Source: a virus
Virus record (IMG/VR): IMGVR_UViG_3300010354_000180
Location: 1 to 43,055 of that record
Reading direction: 5' to 3' (one strand)
DNA: 43,055 bases
A program made the position numbers and the translations under genes. Numbering within the stretch: the stretch's first letter is position 1; every line of letters starts with the position of its first letter. Positions 17,052 through 23,977 of this stretch are shown here, piece by piece. A model generated the notes under the pieces. That model saw only the letters and a list, made by a program, of their open reading frames with translations. It did no database searches and was not told the DNA's origin.

Positions 17052-17751
17052 TAATGTGCCCGGAATCAATTACATTGAATTTCGTGAAAGAGATTATTGG
17101 GATAAATTTAAGTATCGGGCTAGACTAAAAGTGCCCGGTGCAAGATACACATATCATGTCAAGTCTGCTGATGCATGGGTAAAACGTGCTAGCACTACAA
17201 AACCTTTTAGATCCTCTATTTTGGATCCAACTGTTGTGCTATCACACAAACCAGTTATTGAAAAGTTCTTAGAATTCAAACGTGAGGTTAAGATTTCTAA
17301 GGAAATGATTGTCCGTGTAGAGGGAGATGTAATTGCAATCTTCTCAAATGATTTATCCAAGTTGCATAGCTTACAAGCTTGGGGAAATATGGAGATTGAT
17401 TTTACTGAAGCACAAATGTCGCCACCCGGGCATTTTGCAGGTATTAAATACTTTGTACGTCAACCCAAAAGACAATACAGAGTTTACTTGAAATCTAAGC
17501 GTGTGGACGTACAAGTTATGGAAGATTTGGTAGAACTTTTTAGTAGGTCCAAGAATCTTTATCCTAGTCCAAGCTTGATAAGTTGGTTAGCATCTAGGGA
17601 TAAAACACGAACTTACAGAGGTAGATATTGTAGTTCCGCATATTCCATTGAATATGATGAAGAATCTTCTATCAGTTTACTTGGACTATTGCACGGGGAA
17701 TTGCTTGGGCGTAGGTTCAAGCTTGAAAAACGTCCAAAAGCTATAGAATAA
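17029..17751 (+). CDS. Conserved phage protein of unknown function
   Basis: 240 aa, basic, soluble. It overlaps the end of clpA by 23 bases. Visible segments include an Arg/Lys-rich start (YWDKFKYRARLKVPGARYTYHVK), a central strand region around VRVEGDVIAIFSND, and HFAGIKYFVRQPKRQYRVYLKSK. No catalytic motif or known domain was recognised. The positive charge allows nucleic acid binding, but nothing proves it. Its position after dnaJ-clpA suggests co-expression with the chaperones. Confidence 0.5.
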   Translation: MGLLKSVDNVPGINYIEFRERDYWDKFKYRARLKVPGARYTYHVKSADAWVKRASTTKPFRSSILDPTVVLSHKPVIEKFLEFKREVKISKEMIVRVEGDVIAIFSNDLSKLHSLQAWGNMEIDFTEAQMSPPGHFAGIKYFVRQPKRQYRVYLKSKRVDVQVMEDLVELFSRSKNLYPSPSLISWLASRDKTRTYRGRYCSSAYSIEYDEESSISLLGLLHGELLGRRFKLEKRPKAIE

Positions 17752-17753
17752 AG

Positions 17754-17760
17754 ATAAATA
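17754..17760 (+). promoter_or_regulatory. Candidate late promoter (GATAAATACTCTATT)
   Basis: GATAAATACTCTATT directly after the stop of the previous gene. It is part of an inverted repeat, TAAATACTC/GAGTATTTA (17755-17763 and 17772-17780), whose second arm carries the GGAG ribosome site of the next gene. Confidence 0.6.
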
Positions 17761-17781
17761 CTCTATTAATGGAGTATTTAC

Positions 17782-17952
17782 ATGGCAAAAATCGTAGAAG
17801 ATGTGGTAGTTATCAAGTTTAGTAAATTGGTAAAAGACTCTCATGATGAGGGTTCTGCTATCGCAGGAAATGATATTCAGCAGGCTTTAGAACAAGTAGC
17901 ACAAGAACTAGTAGGCGACGGCGTAGTTGTTGAGGTCGAAAGGGTTCAATAA
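17782..17952 (+). CDS. Small conserved-looking protein, 56 aa
   Basis: Starts MAKIVEDVVVIKFSKLVKD and ends VVVEVERVQ. It has a strand-helix-strand look, with the acidic segment DSHDEGSAIAGNDIQQALEQVAQEL between. ATG 17782 has GGAG seven bases upstream, and its stop overlaps the next ATG by one base, both supporting a real gene. Function unknown; co-expressed with the following structural-type protein. Confidence 0.6.
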   Translation: MAKIVEDVVVIKFSKLVKDSHDEGSAIAGNDIQQALEQVAQELVGDGVVVEVERVQ

Positions 17953-18338
17953 TGAGCCAAACTACAACACTAATAATGTTGCCACAAACTACCTATCTTA
18001 ATCCAGGCAACTCAGCACCTTATACTGTAACAGGTAATAGTCAACCTGCTGCCGCCTATTATTTGGGTAATCAAGACCTACAAACTGTGAACATAAAAGT
18101 CACAAATTGTACGGGTAATATTGTATTGGAAGCTAGTTTGGCTACTAACCCTACGTCAAACGATTGGTTTAAAGTTTATCAATTAGAGGCAAACGCAAAT
18201 GCAGTAGCTAACACCGCACCCCAAATAGCTAGCAACGCTAGTGTTTATACGAATGTACAGGGTAACTTTGTTTTCATGAGAGCTAAAGTAGAAGATTTTC
18301 AAGGTGGCACTGTACAATTTGTTAAATTGACTTACTAA
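17952..18338 (+). CDS. Beta-rich, probably virion surface protein
   Basis: 128 aa, Thr/Asn/Ala-rich with no charged clusters. Strands such as VNIKVTNCTGNIVLEASL and NFVFMRAKVEDF look like a small beta-sandwich of the kind seen in head or fibre decoration proteins. It is preceded by a late promoter motif via the 56 aa gene. No exact family recognised; structural role is an inference from composition. Confidence 0.5.
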   Translation: MSQTTTLIMLPQTTYLNPGNSAPYTVTGNSQPAAAYYLGNQDLQTVNIKVTNCTGNIVLEASLATNPTSNDWFKVYQLEANANAVANTAPQIASNASVYTNVQGNFVFMRAKVEDFQGGTVQFVKLTY

Positions 18339-18348
18339 GGAAATATAA

Positions 18349-18792
18349 ATGTCTACAGAAATTTTTAGAAAATACATTGACCTATTAAATGAGTCTACTA
18401 ATTTAAGTATTGAGCAATTAGCAACAATTAGTGATAAGGCATTGGATGATGCATACCATTATGGACGCAGCACACCAGGTAATACTTTTGGTTGGCAAGC
18501 TAATCTTAAGTCAGCCGAGTTTGCTAAAAAAGCTATTGAATCGGGTGTAACCGATATCGAACAAATCGCCGATGCAATTCATAAGGGCTGGAATGTTACT
18601 GCAAGAGCATTTGTACAAAATCCAGAGCAATTCGATGATACTGAAAAATTAAGAGCAGCAGGTAAATTAGAGGCTAAATTAGCTCAACGTGAAAAATTAA
18701 TGAACATTAATTATGCACAATTACCCGATGAAGAACAGGAAAAAGACCGTGTAGTTGCTAGAGCATTATTGCAAGCAATGCAAGGTAGTTAA
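18349..18792 (+). CDS. Helical protein with RyR-like end and capsid-targeting-like leader
   Basis: 147 aa. The leader MSTEIFRKYIDLLNE/S resembles the capsid targeting sequences of the later cargo genes, with a potential (L/I)xE cut after residue 15. The body is alpha-helical. The region IADAIHKGWNVTA (~80-92) followed by INYAQLPDEEQEKDRVVAR (~119-137) recalls the RyR domain pattern (H-x-GW ... Y-x-LP-x-x-x-K/E-x-x-DR). The match is by eye and partial. AAGGAA precedes the ATG. Confidence 0.45.
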   Translation: MSTEIFRKYIDLLNESTNLSIEQLATISDKALDDAYHYGRSTPGNTFGWQANLKSAEFAKKAIESGVTDIEQIADAIHKGWNVTARAFVQNPEQFDDTEKLRAAGKLEAKLAQREKLMNINYAQLPDEEQEKDRVVARALLQAMQGS

Positions 18793-18811
18793 GATTTTTT
18801 AAGGAGAAGTA

Positions 18812-19006
18812 ATGGAGTCGTTAAATCAGTTAAAGGTACAATTTGAAGAAGCACTTAAAGAACATGAGAAGTTCTCAAAGGGCAATTCAGCAGCAGGAAC
18901 ACGTGCGAGAAAAGCATTAGGTGAAGTAGCTAAACTATGCAAAGTTATTCGTAACGAAATTACTGCTGAAAAGGCAGCAAGAAAAGAATCTAAAGCAACC
19001 AAGTAA
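18812..19006 (+). CDS. Hc1-type histone H1-like protein
   Basis: 64 aa, Lys/Arg/Ala/Glu-rich helix pair. The core HEKFSKGNSAAGTRARKALG (~17-36) then KLCKVIRNEI closely follows the bacterial Hc1/HCT family (GNKAA-x-RxR pattern), which compacts DNA. The long Lys/Ala tail of chlamydial Hc1 is reduced to KAARKESKATK. It may bind phage or host DNA, or be packaged with the genome (inference). AAGGAG precedes the ATG. Confidence 0.7.
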   Translation: MESLNQLKVQFEEALKEHEKFSKGNSAAGTRARKALGEVAKLCKVIRNEITAEKAARKESKATK

Positions 19007-19008
19007 AA

Positions 19009-19863
19009 ATGAAGAAAATCGTCGTCATGCCGGGAGGCTTTCATCCATTTCATGCAGGGCATTATGCATTATACCAATCTGCCCTTGAAGCCTTCCCTGA
19101 CGCCGATGTTTATGTAGCTGCAACTAACGATCAGAAAGCTAGACCGTTTCCATTTAGTATTAAAGAAAAATTAGCTAAATTGGCAGGTGTAGCACCTGGT
19201 CGTTTTATTCAAGTTAAGAGTCCCTTTAAGGCAGAAGAAATCACCAGTCAATACAATCCAAATGAAGATGTATTAATATTTGTACGCAGTGAAAAAGATC
19301 GCAATGAACAACCAAAGCCCGGTGGTGTAAAGAAAGACGGAACTCCCGCATACTTTCAACCATGGACAGGAAAAGATTTAAAACCATTCAGTCAACACGC
19401 ATACATTGATTATCTACCTACAGTAGAATTTGGTCCTGGTATTAAGAGTGCTACTGAAATTCGTAATGCATGGCCTAATTTAAATGACAGACAGAAAACT
19501 GCAATGGTTATGAGTCTATATCCTGTAACACAAAAGAATCCTAAACTTGCAAAAAATGTTGTTGAGTTGTTGAATGTGGGTATGAGTGGTGAACTAGCCG
19601 AAACTATGAACAACCCTAATCAGGACAATTTCATAGACCAAGAAACAGAAAAAATTCTTAAGTATGCTAAAGCACACTACCCACAGTCTGCATCAAAGCA
19701 ACAAGCATTCGTCATGTATGTATTACGTGCATTAAAACACAGCGAACAAGATGATGACGATCAGGACGAAAAGATCAATAAGCTTCAACGTGCTATTAAG
19801 GATTTAGAAGCCAAAGTAAATTCACCATTGCATGAAAATAAAGACTATTTAGATGAAGTATAA
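19009..19863 (+). CDS. HxGH nucleotidyltransferase with helical extension
   Basis: 284 aa. MPGGFHPFHAGHYALY (7-22) gives the HxGH motif (H15-H18) of the cytidylyltransferase/NadD superfamily, which joins a nucleotide to a phosphorylated substrate. The Rossmann-like domain spans ~1-165. KSATEIRN (~residues 147-154) is in the place of the second, ISSTxIR-type motif. Residues ~180-284 are helical and end in a charged coil. The substrate cannot be told. It begins two bases after the histone-like gene and precedes a glycosyltransferase. Confidence 0.7.
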   Translation: MKKIVVMPGGFHPFHAGHYALYQSALEAFPDADVYVAATNDQKARPFPFSIKEKLAKLAGVAPGRFIQVKSPFKAEEITSQYNPNEDVLIFVRSEKDRNEQPKPGGVKKDGTPAYFQPWTGKDLKPFSQHAYIDYLPTVEFGPGIKSATEIRNAWPNLNDRQKTAMVMSLYPVTQKNPKLAKNVVELLNVGMSGELAETMNNPNQDNFIDQETEKILKYAKAHYPQSASKQQAFVMYVLRALKHSEQDDDDQDEKINKLQRAIKDLEAKVNSPLHENKDYLDEV

Positions 19864-19916
19864 TTTTTTGGTAACAAAAATATCATCTAAATAATTTTAA
19901 CTTTATTGAGGAATGC

Positions 19917-20783
19917 ATGTCAGAAGATAACCAAGAAAAAACTGTTCCAGTGGAACAACTTCAAGAGATTGCTGAACAACAACAGCAACAAGCACAGCCG
20001 GGCCAAGTGCAGGTAAATGTAGATTTTCTAAGAACCACACGTGTTCACATAGCAATGCCCTGCTATGGTGGTATGTTAACTGAATCTACCTTTATGAGTT
20101 TTATTAAATGGGCTAATACAGCAAGGCAATTAGGCATTGATTGGACATTAGAAACAATGGTCAATGAAAGCTTGATCAGTAGGGCACGTAATACATTAAC
20201 AGCTAAGTTTTTGGATATGCCTGACGCTACTCACTTATTCTTTGTTGATGCAGATATTGGTTGGGAGCCATGGCATCTATTAGTACTTATAAATCGTGAC
20301 GTTGACGTAATCGGTGGACTTTATCCCATGAAGACTATGCCGATCAAGTGGGTTGTTAACGGATTTGAAGGGGCAGAAGAAGGACCCGATGGATTACAAG
20401 AAGTAAGCAAAGCCGGTACAGGATTTTTGCTAATGAAGAAACATGTCTTTCACAAGTTGAACAGTCACCCTGCTGTGAAGCAGTATAAAAATGACATAGG
20501 ACTTGACCCCAAATATGACCAGTATTTGAAAACATATTTTGACACAGCAGTACGTCAGAATCGTTATTATTCAGAAGACTGGACCTTCTGTGAGAACTGG
20601 CGTGATCTAGGAGGAAAAATTTATGTTGATAAACGTGTTCTACTACGTCACTCAGGAAGCTATGTATTCTGTATGGAGAATCAACAACATCTATTCAATA
20701 CAATAGGACCTATGTACGTACAAGAAAGACGCAATCAAGGTTGCAAACTTCTTGACAAAGATGGCAACGAAGTAGCACAATAA
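19917..20783 (+). CDS. GT-A type glycosyltransferase-like protein
   Basis: 288 aa. A Gln-rich N-terminus (1-38) precedes a GT-A fold: HIAMPCYGG (44-52), NESLISRARN (83-92), FFVDADIGW (108-116) with the DxD-type metal motif at 111-113, and SEDWTFC (219-225), typical of the acceptor/catalytic end of family 2-like enzymes. It may glycosylate phage DNA, virion proteins or a host glycan; nothing decides between these. GAGGAATGC precedes the ATG, and an intrinsic terminator follows. Confidence 0.7.
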   Translation: MSEDNQEKTVPVEQLQEIAEQQQQQAQPGQVQVNVDFLRTTRVHIAMPCYGGMLTESTFMSFIKWANTARQLGIDWTLETMVNESLISRARNTLTAKFLDMPDATHLFFVDADIGWEPWHLLVLINRDVDVIGGLYPMKTMPIKWVVNGFEGAEEGPDGLQEVSKAGTGFLLMKKHVFHKLNSHPAVKQYKNDIGLDPKYDQYLKTYFDTAVRQNRYYSEDWTFCENWRDLGGKIYVDKRVLLRHSGSYVFCMENQQHLFNTIGPMYVQERRNQGCKLLDKDGNEVAQ

Positions 20784-20786
20784 ACT

Positions 20787-20807
20787 AGCCCCGCAAGGGG
20801 CTTTTTT
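20787..20807 (+). terminator. Intrinsic terminator
   Basis: AGCCCC, loop GCAA, GGGGCT and a run of six T (20802-20807). It ends the 17782-20783 unit just before the late promoter at 20811. Confidence 0.9.
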
Positions 20808-20810
20808 GTG

Positions 20811-20817
20811 ATAAATA
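20811..20817 (+). promoter_or_regulatory. Candidate late promoter (GATAAATAG)
   Basis: Directly downstream of the terminator T-run and only 4 bases before ATG 20822, with no Shine-Dalgarno site. It fits a leaderless late message. Confidence 0.55.
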
Positions 20818-20821
20818 GCTA

Positions 20822-22804
20822 ATGAACCTCAACGAGCTAGATAAATTTCGCCTAGGCGATGCATTAAAATTTCACAACGATTTAAACCCTAAGCTATGGT
20901 TTAACAATCGCCTTCGACCAGAAGTACAAAAACAACTTAAATTAATCGCACAAGATTTTATTGAAGAATTGGGTATCAATAGTTTTGATGTAAAAGATTT
21001 AACTATATCTGGATCAAACGCTGCGTACAGTTATACACCCCATAGCGATTTAGACTTGCATATTCTAATCGATATGAATGAGTTACCCAATAACGAAGTC
21101 TACAGAGAATTATTCAACGCCAAAAAAACAATTTATAATGACAGTCACAATATAAAAGTTCACGGTGTTCCTGTAGAATTATATGTGCAGGATGTTAATC
21201 AACCTGTAATTAGTTTGGGTGAATATAGTTTATTACAGAATAAATGGATTAAAGTTCCTAGTAAAAAGAGAGCTAACTTTGATCAGACAGCAACCAAAGC
21301 AAAATACGACAAATTACATGCATTAATTAAACACGCACTTAAATCCAAAGATTTGAAAATTGTAGGGAACGTAATTAAAAAGATTAAGCAATATAGACAG
21401 GCTGGATTAGATAAAGCAGGTGAGTTTGGTCCTGAAAATCTAGCATACAAGATATTACGTAACCAAGACTATATCACCAAACTGTATGATTTGCGTGATA
21501 AACTACATAGTGATGAATTAACTATAGAAACTATGTATCAACAACCTGGTAGCACTAAACTATTAGACAAGCCTACACTATCAGTTAGAGCATTAGCATT
21601 AAAGCATAATGTCACAGTCAAACATATTTTAAATCAATTGAAACGTGGCATTGAAGTAGAAAGCGAACATACAACATATGCACAAACTGCACGTGAAATT
21701 GCATTAGACCATTTAGCAGAAGATCCCAATTATTATACCAAATTAAAGAAAGCACAATTAGAAGAAGAAAAATATGATGAATTACCTGAAAAGGTTTATC
21801 ATGTAACGTTAGCAGATAACTTAGGTAGTATAATGAGTAGAGGTTTAATACCTCAAATTGGTGACAGAGCTAGAAAAATAGAAGGCGAAAAGCCCGCAGT
21901 ATATTGCTTCCCTGACAAAGTAAGTATGGAAGATGCTGTTATGAATTGGTTAGGTGATGAATACGATGAGGATGATCAACTAGCATTATTAGAAATTGAT
22001 ACTACAGGGTTGAAGGGCCAAGTGACTGACGGTGCTCAGTACGAAGTGGCAATTACCGATAGTATCCCTGTAGATAATATACGTATATTATCCAGAGACT
22101 TAGCAACACCTATTACTGAAAGTATAGAACTGTCTAACGGCAAGCCTGCCTGGAGAATTCGTTTTGAAAGATTTAAAGGACTGGATTCACTATTACCAGA
22201 ACGTGAGAACAAAATGTATCTTATGCCACTGGATAAATCTGCACTAAGAACATTCGGTAGTCTTACAGGTAAAGATTTTGACAAAATCAAAAACATGCCC
22301 ACTGAAGTTTATAGTGTAGATGGCAACGCTATGGTTGGTGATATGTACATCATTAATCAGATATTTAGGCAAATGCAGGAATTAAAACAATATAAACAAA
22401 TAATGAATCGCCCGGAGAATGCTAAAAATAAGCAAGAAACGTTAGATTTTATAGAAGAATTAAAACAAGAATATCTCAATACTAGAGTACCCTATAGTGA
22501 ATATCGACCGGGCATGTTTAGATTTCCTGAAATATTAGCTGAACCTGGACAGATTACCAAGATAGAAAATAAAGGCGTTAGCTACGATAAAAATACCGGC
22601 GAAATTAAATTAACTGACAGACGAATAGGAGAAAGTGCTTCAGGATATATTCCAAGCTATGCTGAACGCAATGATCCTAGATTTAAAACAGCACTAACAG
22701 TAGATATTAAACCTGACACAATGAAAAAGAATGCAAAAGCATTTGGTAATAAGATAAGTCGTGCAGGAATACCGCCAACATTGAGACCAAGTGGGAAGTT
22801 CTGA
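20822..22804 (+). CDS. Multidomain protein: nucleotidyltransferase, DUF5661-like, ART-like
   Basis: 660 aa. Residues ~35-130 are a minimal nucleotidyltransferase: SGSNAAYSYTPHSDLDLHIL has the GS motif (63-64) and DxD (76-78). Residues ~255-310 resemble DUF5661 (GIEVESEHT, then IALDHLAEDPNYY). Residues ~320-440 look like an ADP-ribosyltransferase-type fold: KVYHVT (324-329), IMSRGLIPQIG, VYCFPDK, with an acidic end segment. The final ~60 residues (SASGYIPSYAERNDPRF) form a module I associate with ends of phage polyproteins. No MKxxEF leader is seen. Likely a cargo or host-modifying protein (inference). Confidence 0.6.
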   Translation: MNLNELDKFRLGDALKFHNDLNPKLWFNNRLRPEVQKQLKLIAQDFIEELGINSFDVKDLTISGSNAAYSYTPHSDLDLHILIDMNELPNNEVYRELFNAKKTIYNDSHNIKVHGVPVELYVQDVNQPVISLGEYSLLQNKWIKVPSKKRANFDQTATKAKYDKLHALIKHALKSKDLKIVGNVIKKIKQYRQAGLDKAGEFGPENLAYKILRNQDYITKLYDLRDKLHSDELTIETMYQQPGSTKLLDKPTLSVRALALKHNVTVKHILNQLKRGIEVESEHTTYAQTAREIALDHLAEDPNYYTKLKKAQLEEEKYDELPEKVYHVTLADNLGSIMSRGLIPQIGDRARKIEGEKPAVYCFPDKVSMEDAVMNWLGDEYDEDDQLALLEIDTTGLKGQVTDGAQYEVAITDSIPVDNIRILSRDLATPITESIELSNGKPAWRIRFERFKGLDSLLPERENKMYLMPLDKSALRTFGSLTGKDFDKIKNMPTEVYSVDGNAMVGDMYIINQIFRQMQELKQYKQIMNRPENAKNKQETLDFIEELKQEYLNTRVPYSEYRPGMFRFPEILAEPGQITKIENKGVSYDKNTGEIKLTDRRIGESASGYIPSYAERNDPRFKTALTVDIKPDTMKKNAKAFGNKISRAGIPPTLRPSGKF

Positions 22805-22819
22805 TAAACTAGTATTTTG

Positions 22820-22826
22820 ATAAATA
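22820..22826 (+). promoter_or_regulatory. Candidate late promoter within an inverted repeat
   Basis: GATAAATACTATATT with TAGTATTT/AAATACTA (22810-22817 and 22822-22829) as an 8-base-pair dyad. ATG 22849 follows after 22 bases with a weak CGGAA site. Confidence 0.6.
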
Positions 22827-22848
22827 CTATATTAATTCGGAATTCCCT

Positions 22849-23976
22849 ATGAAAATCAATCAAATAATCATCAATGAAACTACGACCGCAGGCGCAGTTG
22901 CTACGGTCGCTAAACCAATGGGTGAAACTCAAGTTAGAACCAAAGTCCGCGGTCTAGAGCCAGCTGAAAAAGTCATGAAGGGCAAGGCTAAAAAGCAAGG
23001 CCCATATGCAAATAGCTTAAGTGAAAGTAAAAATAAAGTCGAAGAAGCTAAACTAGATGAAGATGATTTGATTGTTGTACCCGGTCAAGGAATAAAAAGA
23101 AAGACAGGTTTTGTACAGCATGGTCAAAGTCGTGTAGACCATGAAGTTGAAATGGCACGTAGCGATGTATTAGCTACGATGAAAAATGCAAAAGCAATTT
23201 ATCAACTATTAAAAGATCGTAGTGAAGATGAAGGAATTGAAGGATGGGTACAAGAAAAGCTTATCAAAGCAAATGACTATCTAAATTCTGTTAAAGAATA
23301 CTATGATGAAAAAATGATGCGTGAAATGACCGGTGGTGTGATTGCAGCAGGTGGGGTAGGAGAAGGTGTGGCGGAAGGCAAGTTAGGTAGTTTAGCATCG
23401 CCAGCCGGAAGCAGGCTAGCACAAATACAAAGTCAAGCAATGGCATTAAGTAGAAAAGCAAATGCCGTTGGTGTAGGTAAAGAATGGGTACACATGATCA
23501 AAACAGGATCAACAAAAGAAATAGATGCTGCCCTAGACCTAGCATGGGATGAAAGGGACGATGCAGCCTCGACAGGAATATTGACTTCACTTCAAGAAAT
23601 AGTTAATTATTTAACAGGAGAATCTAATTATCTTCCATCTAAAATAAAAGAACAAGGTGTGGCGGAAGGCTCATTAAAAGAAGGGCAGTACGAAATGATG
23701 CTACGCAACGGACAGGTAAAAAAGTTTGTTGCTAAAGACGATGCCGATGCTAAAAGAATCGCTGCCGGCCACGGTGCTAAAAGTGTTATCAAGTTAAAAG
23801 GTGGTGTCCCTGCTGGTAAAGTAGCAGAAGGAGCTAAAGTAGACCGTATGGTTAAGCATATTGCTAAATCAGAACGTGAAACGGGAAAGTCTAGCAAAGA
23901 AGCAGAAAACATTGCTTGGGCAACTGTTAACAAACGTGGCTATTTAGATAATAAGAACAAAAAGAAAGGTAAGTAA
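22849..23976 (+). CDS. Modular capsid-cargo candidate with GVAEG sites
   Basis: 375 aa, highly charged, Ala/Lys/Glu-rich. Leader MKINQIIINE/T resembles the T4 capsid targeting sequence. Modules appear joined by short (V/L)xE sites: SLSE/S (~57-59), GVAE/G at 173-177 and 270-274, and KVAE/G near 325. Between them are helical blocks (QSRVDHEVEMARSD; AIYQLLKDRSEDEG) and a small alpha/beta piece (EMMLRNGQVKKFVAKDDADA). No enzyme motif. I infer a precursor cut by the prohead protease and packaged in the head, as T4 internal proteins are. Confidence 0.55.
   Translation: MKINQIIINETTTAGAVATVAKPMGETQVRTKVRGLEPAEKVMKGKAKKQGPYANSLSESKNKVEEAKLDEDDLIVVPGQGIKRKTGFVQHGQSRVDHEVEMARSDVLATMKNAKAIYQLLKDRSEDEGIEGWVQEKLIKANDYLNSVKEYYDEKMMREMTGGVIAAGGVGEGVAEGKLGSLASPAGSRLAQIQSQAMALSRKANAVGVGKEWVHMIKTGSTKEIDAALDLAWDERDDAASTGILTSLQEIVNYLTGESNYLPSKIKEQGVAEGSLKEGQYEMMLRNGQVKKFVAKDDADAKRIAAGHGAKSVIKLKGGVPAGKVAEGAKVDRMVKHIAKSERETGKSSKEAENIAWATVNKRGYLDNKNKKKGK
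23365..23377 (+). repeat. 13-base repeat GGTGTGGCGGAAG, copy 1
   Basis: In-frame GVAE codons (GGT GTG GCG GAA). The same 13 bases recur at 23656, 25316 and 25592, always in the same reading phase and at module borders. Confidence 0.85.
23656..23668 (+). repeat. 13-base repeat GGTGTGGCGGAAG, copy 2
   Basis: Identical to copy 1. Preceded by CAA, like copy 4, giving a 16-base shared string with that copy. Confidence 0.85.
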
Positions 23977-23977
23977 T

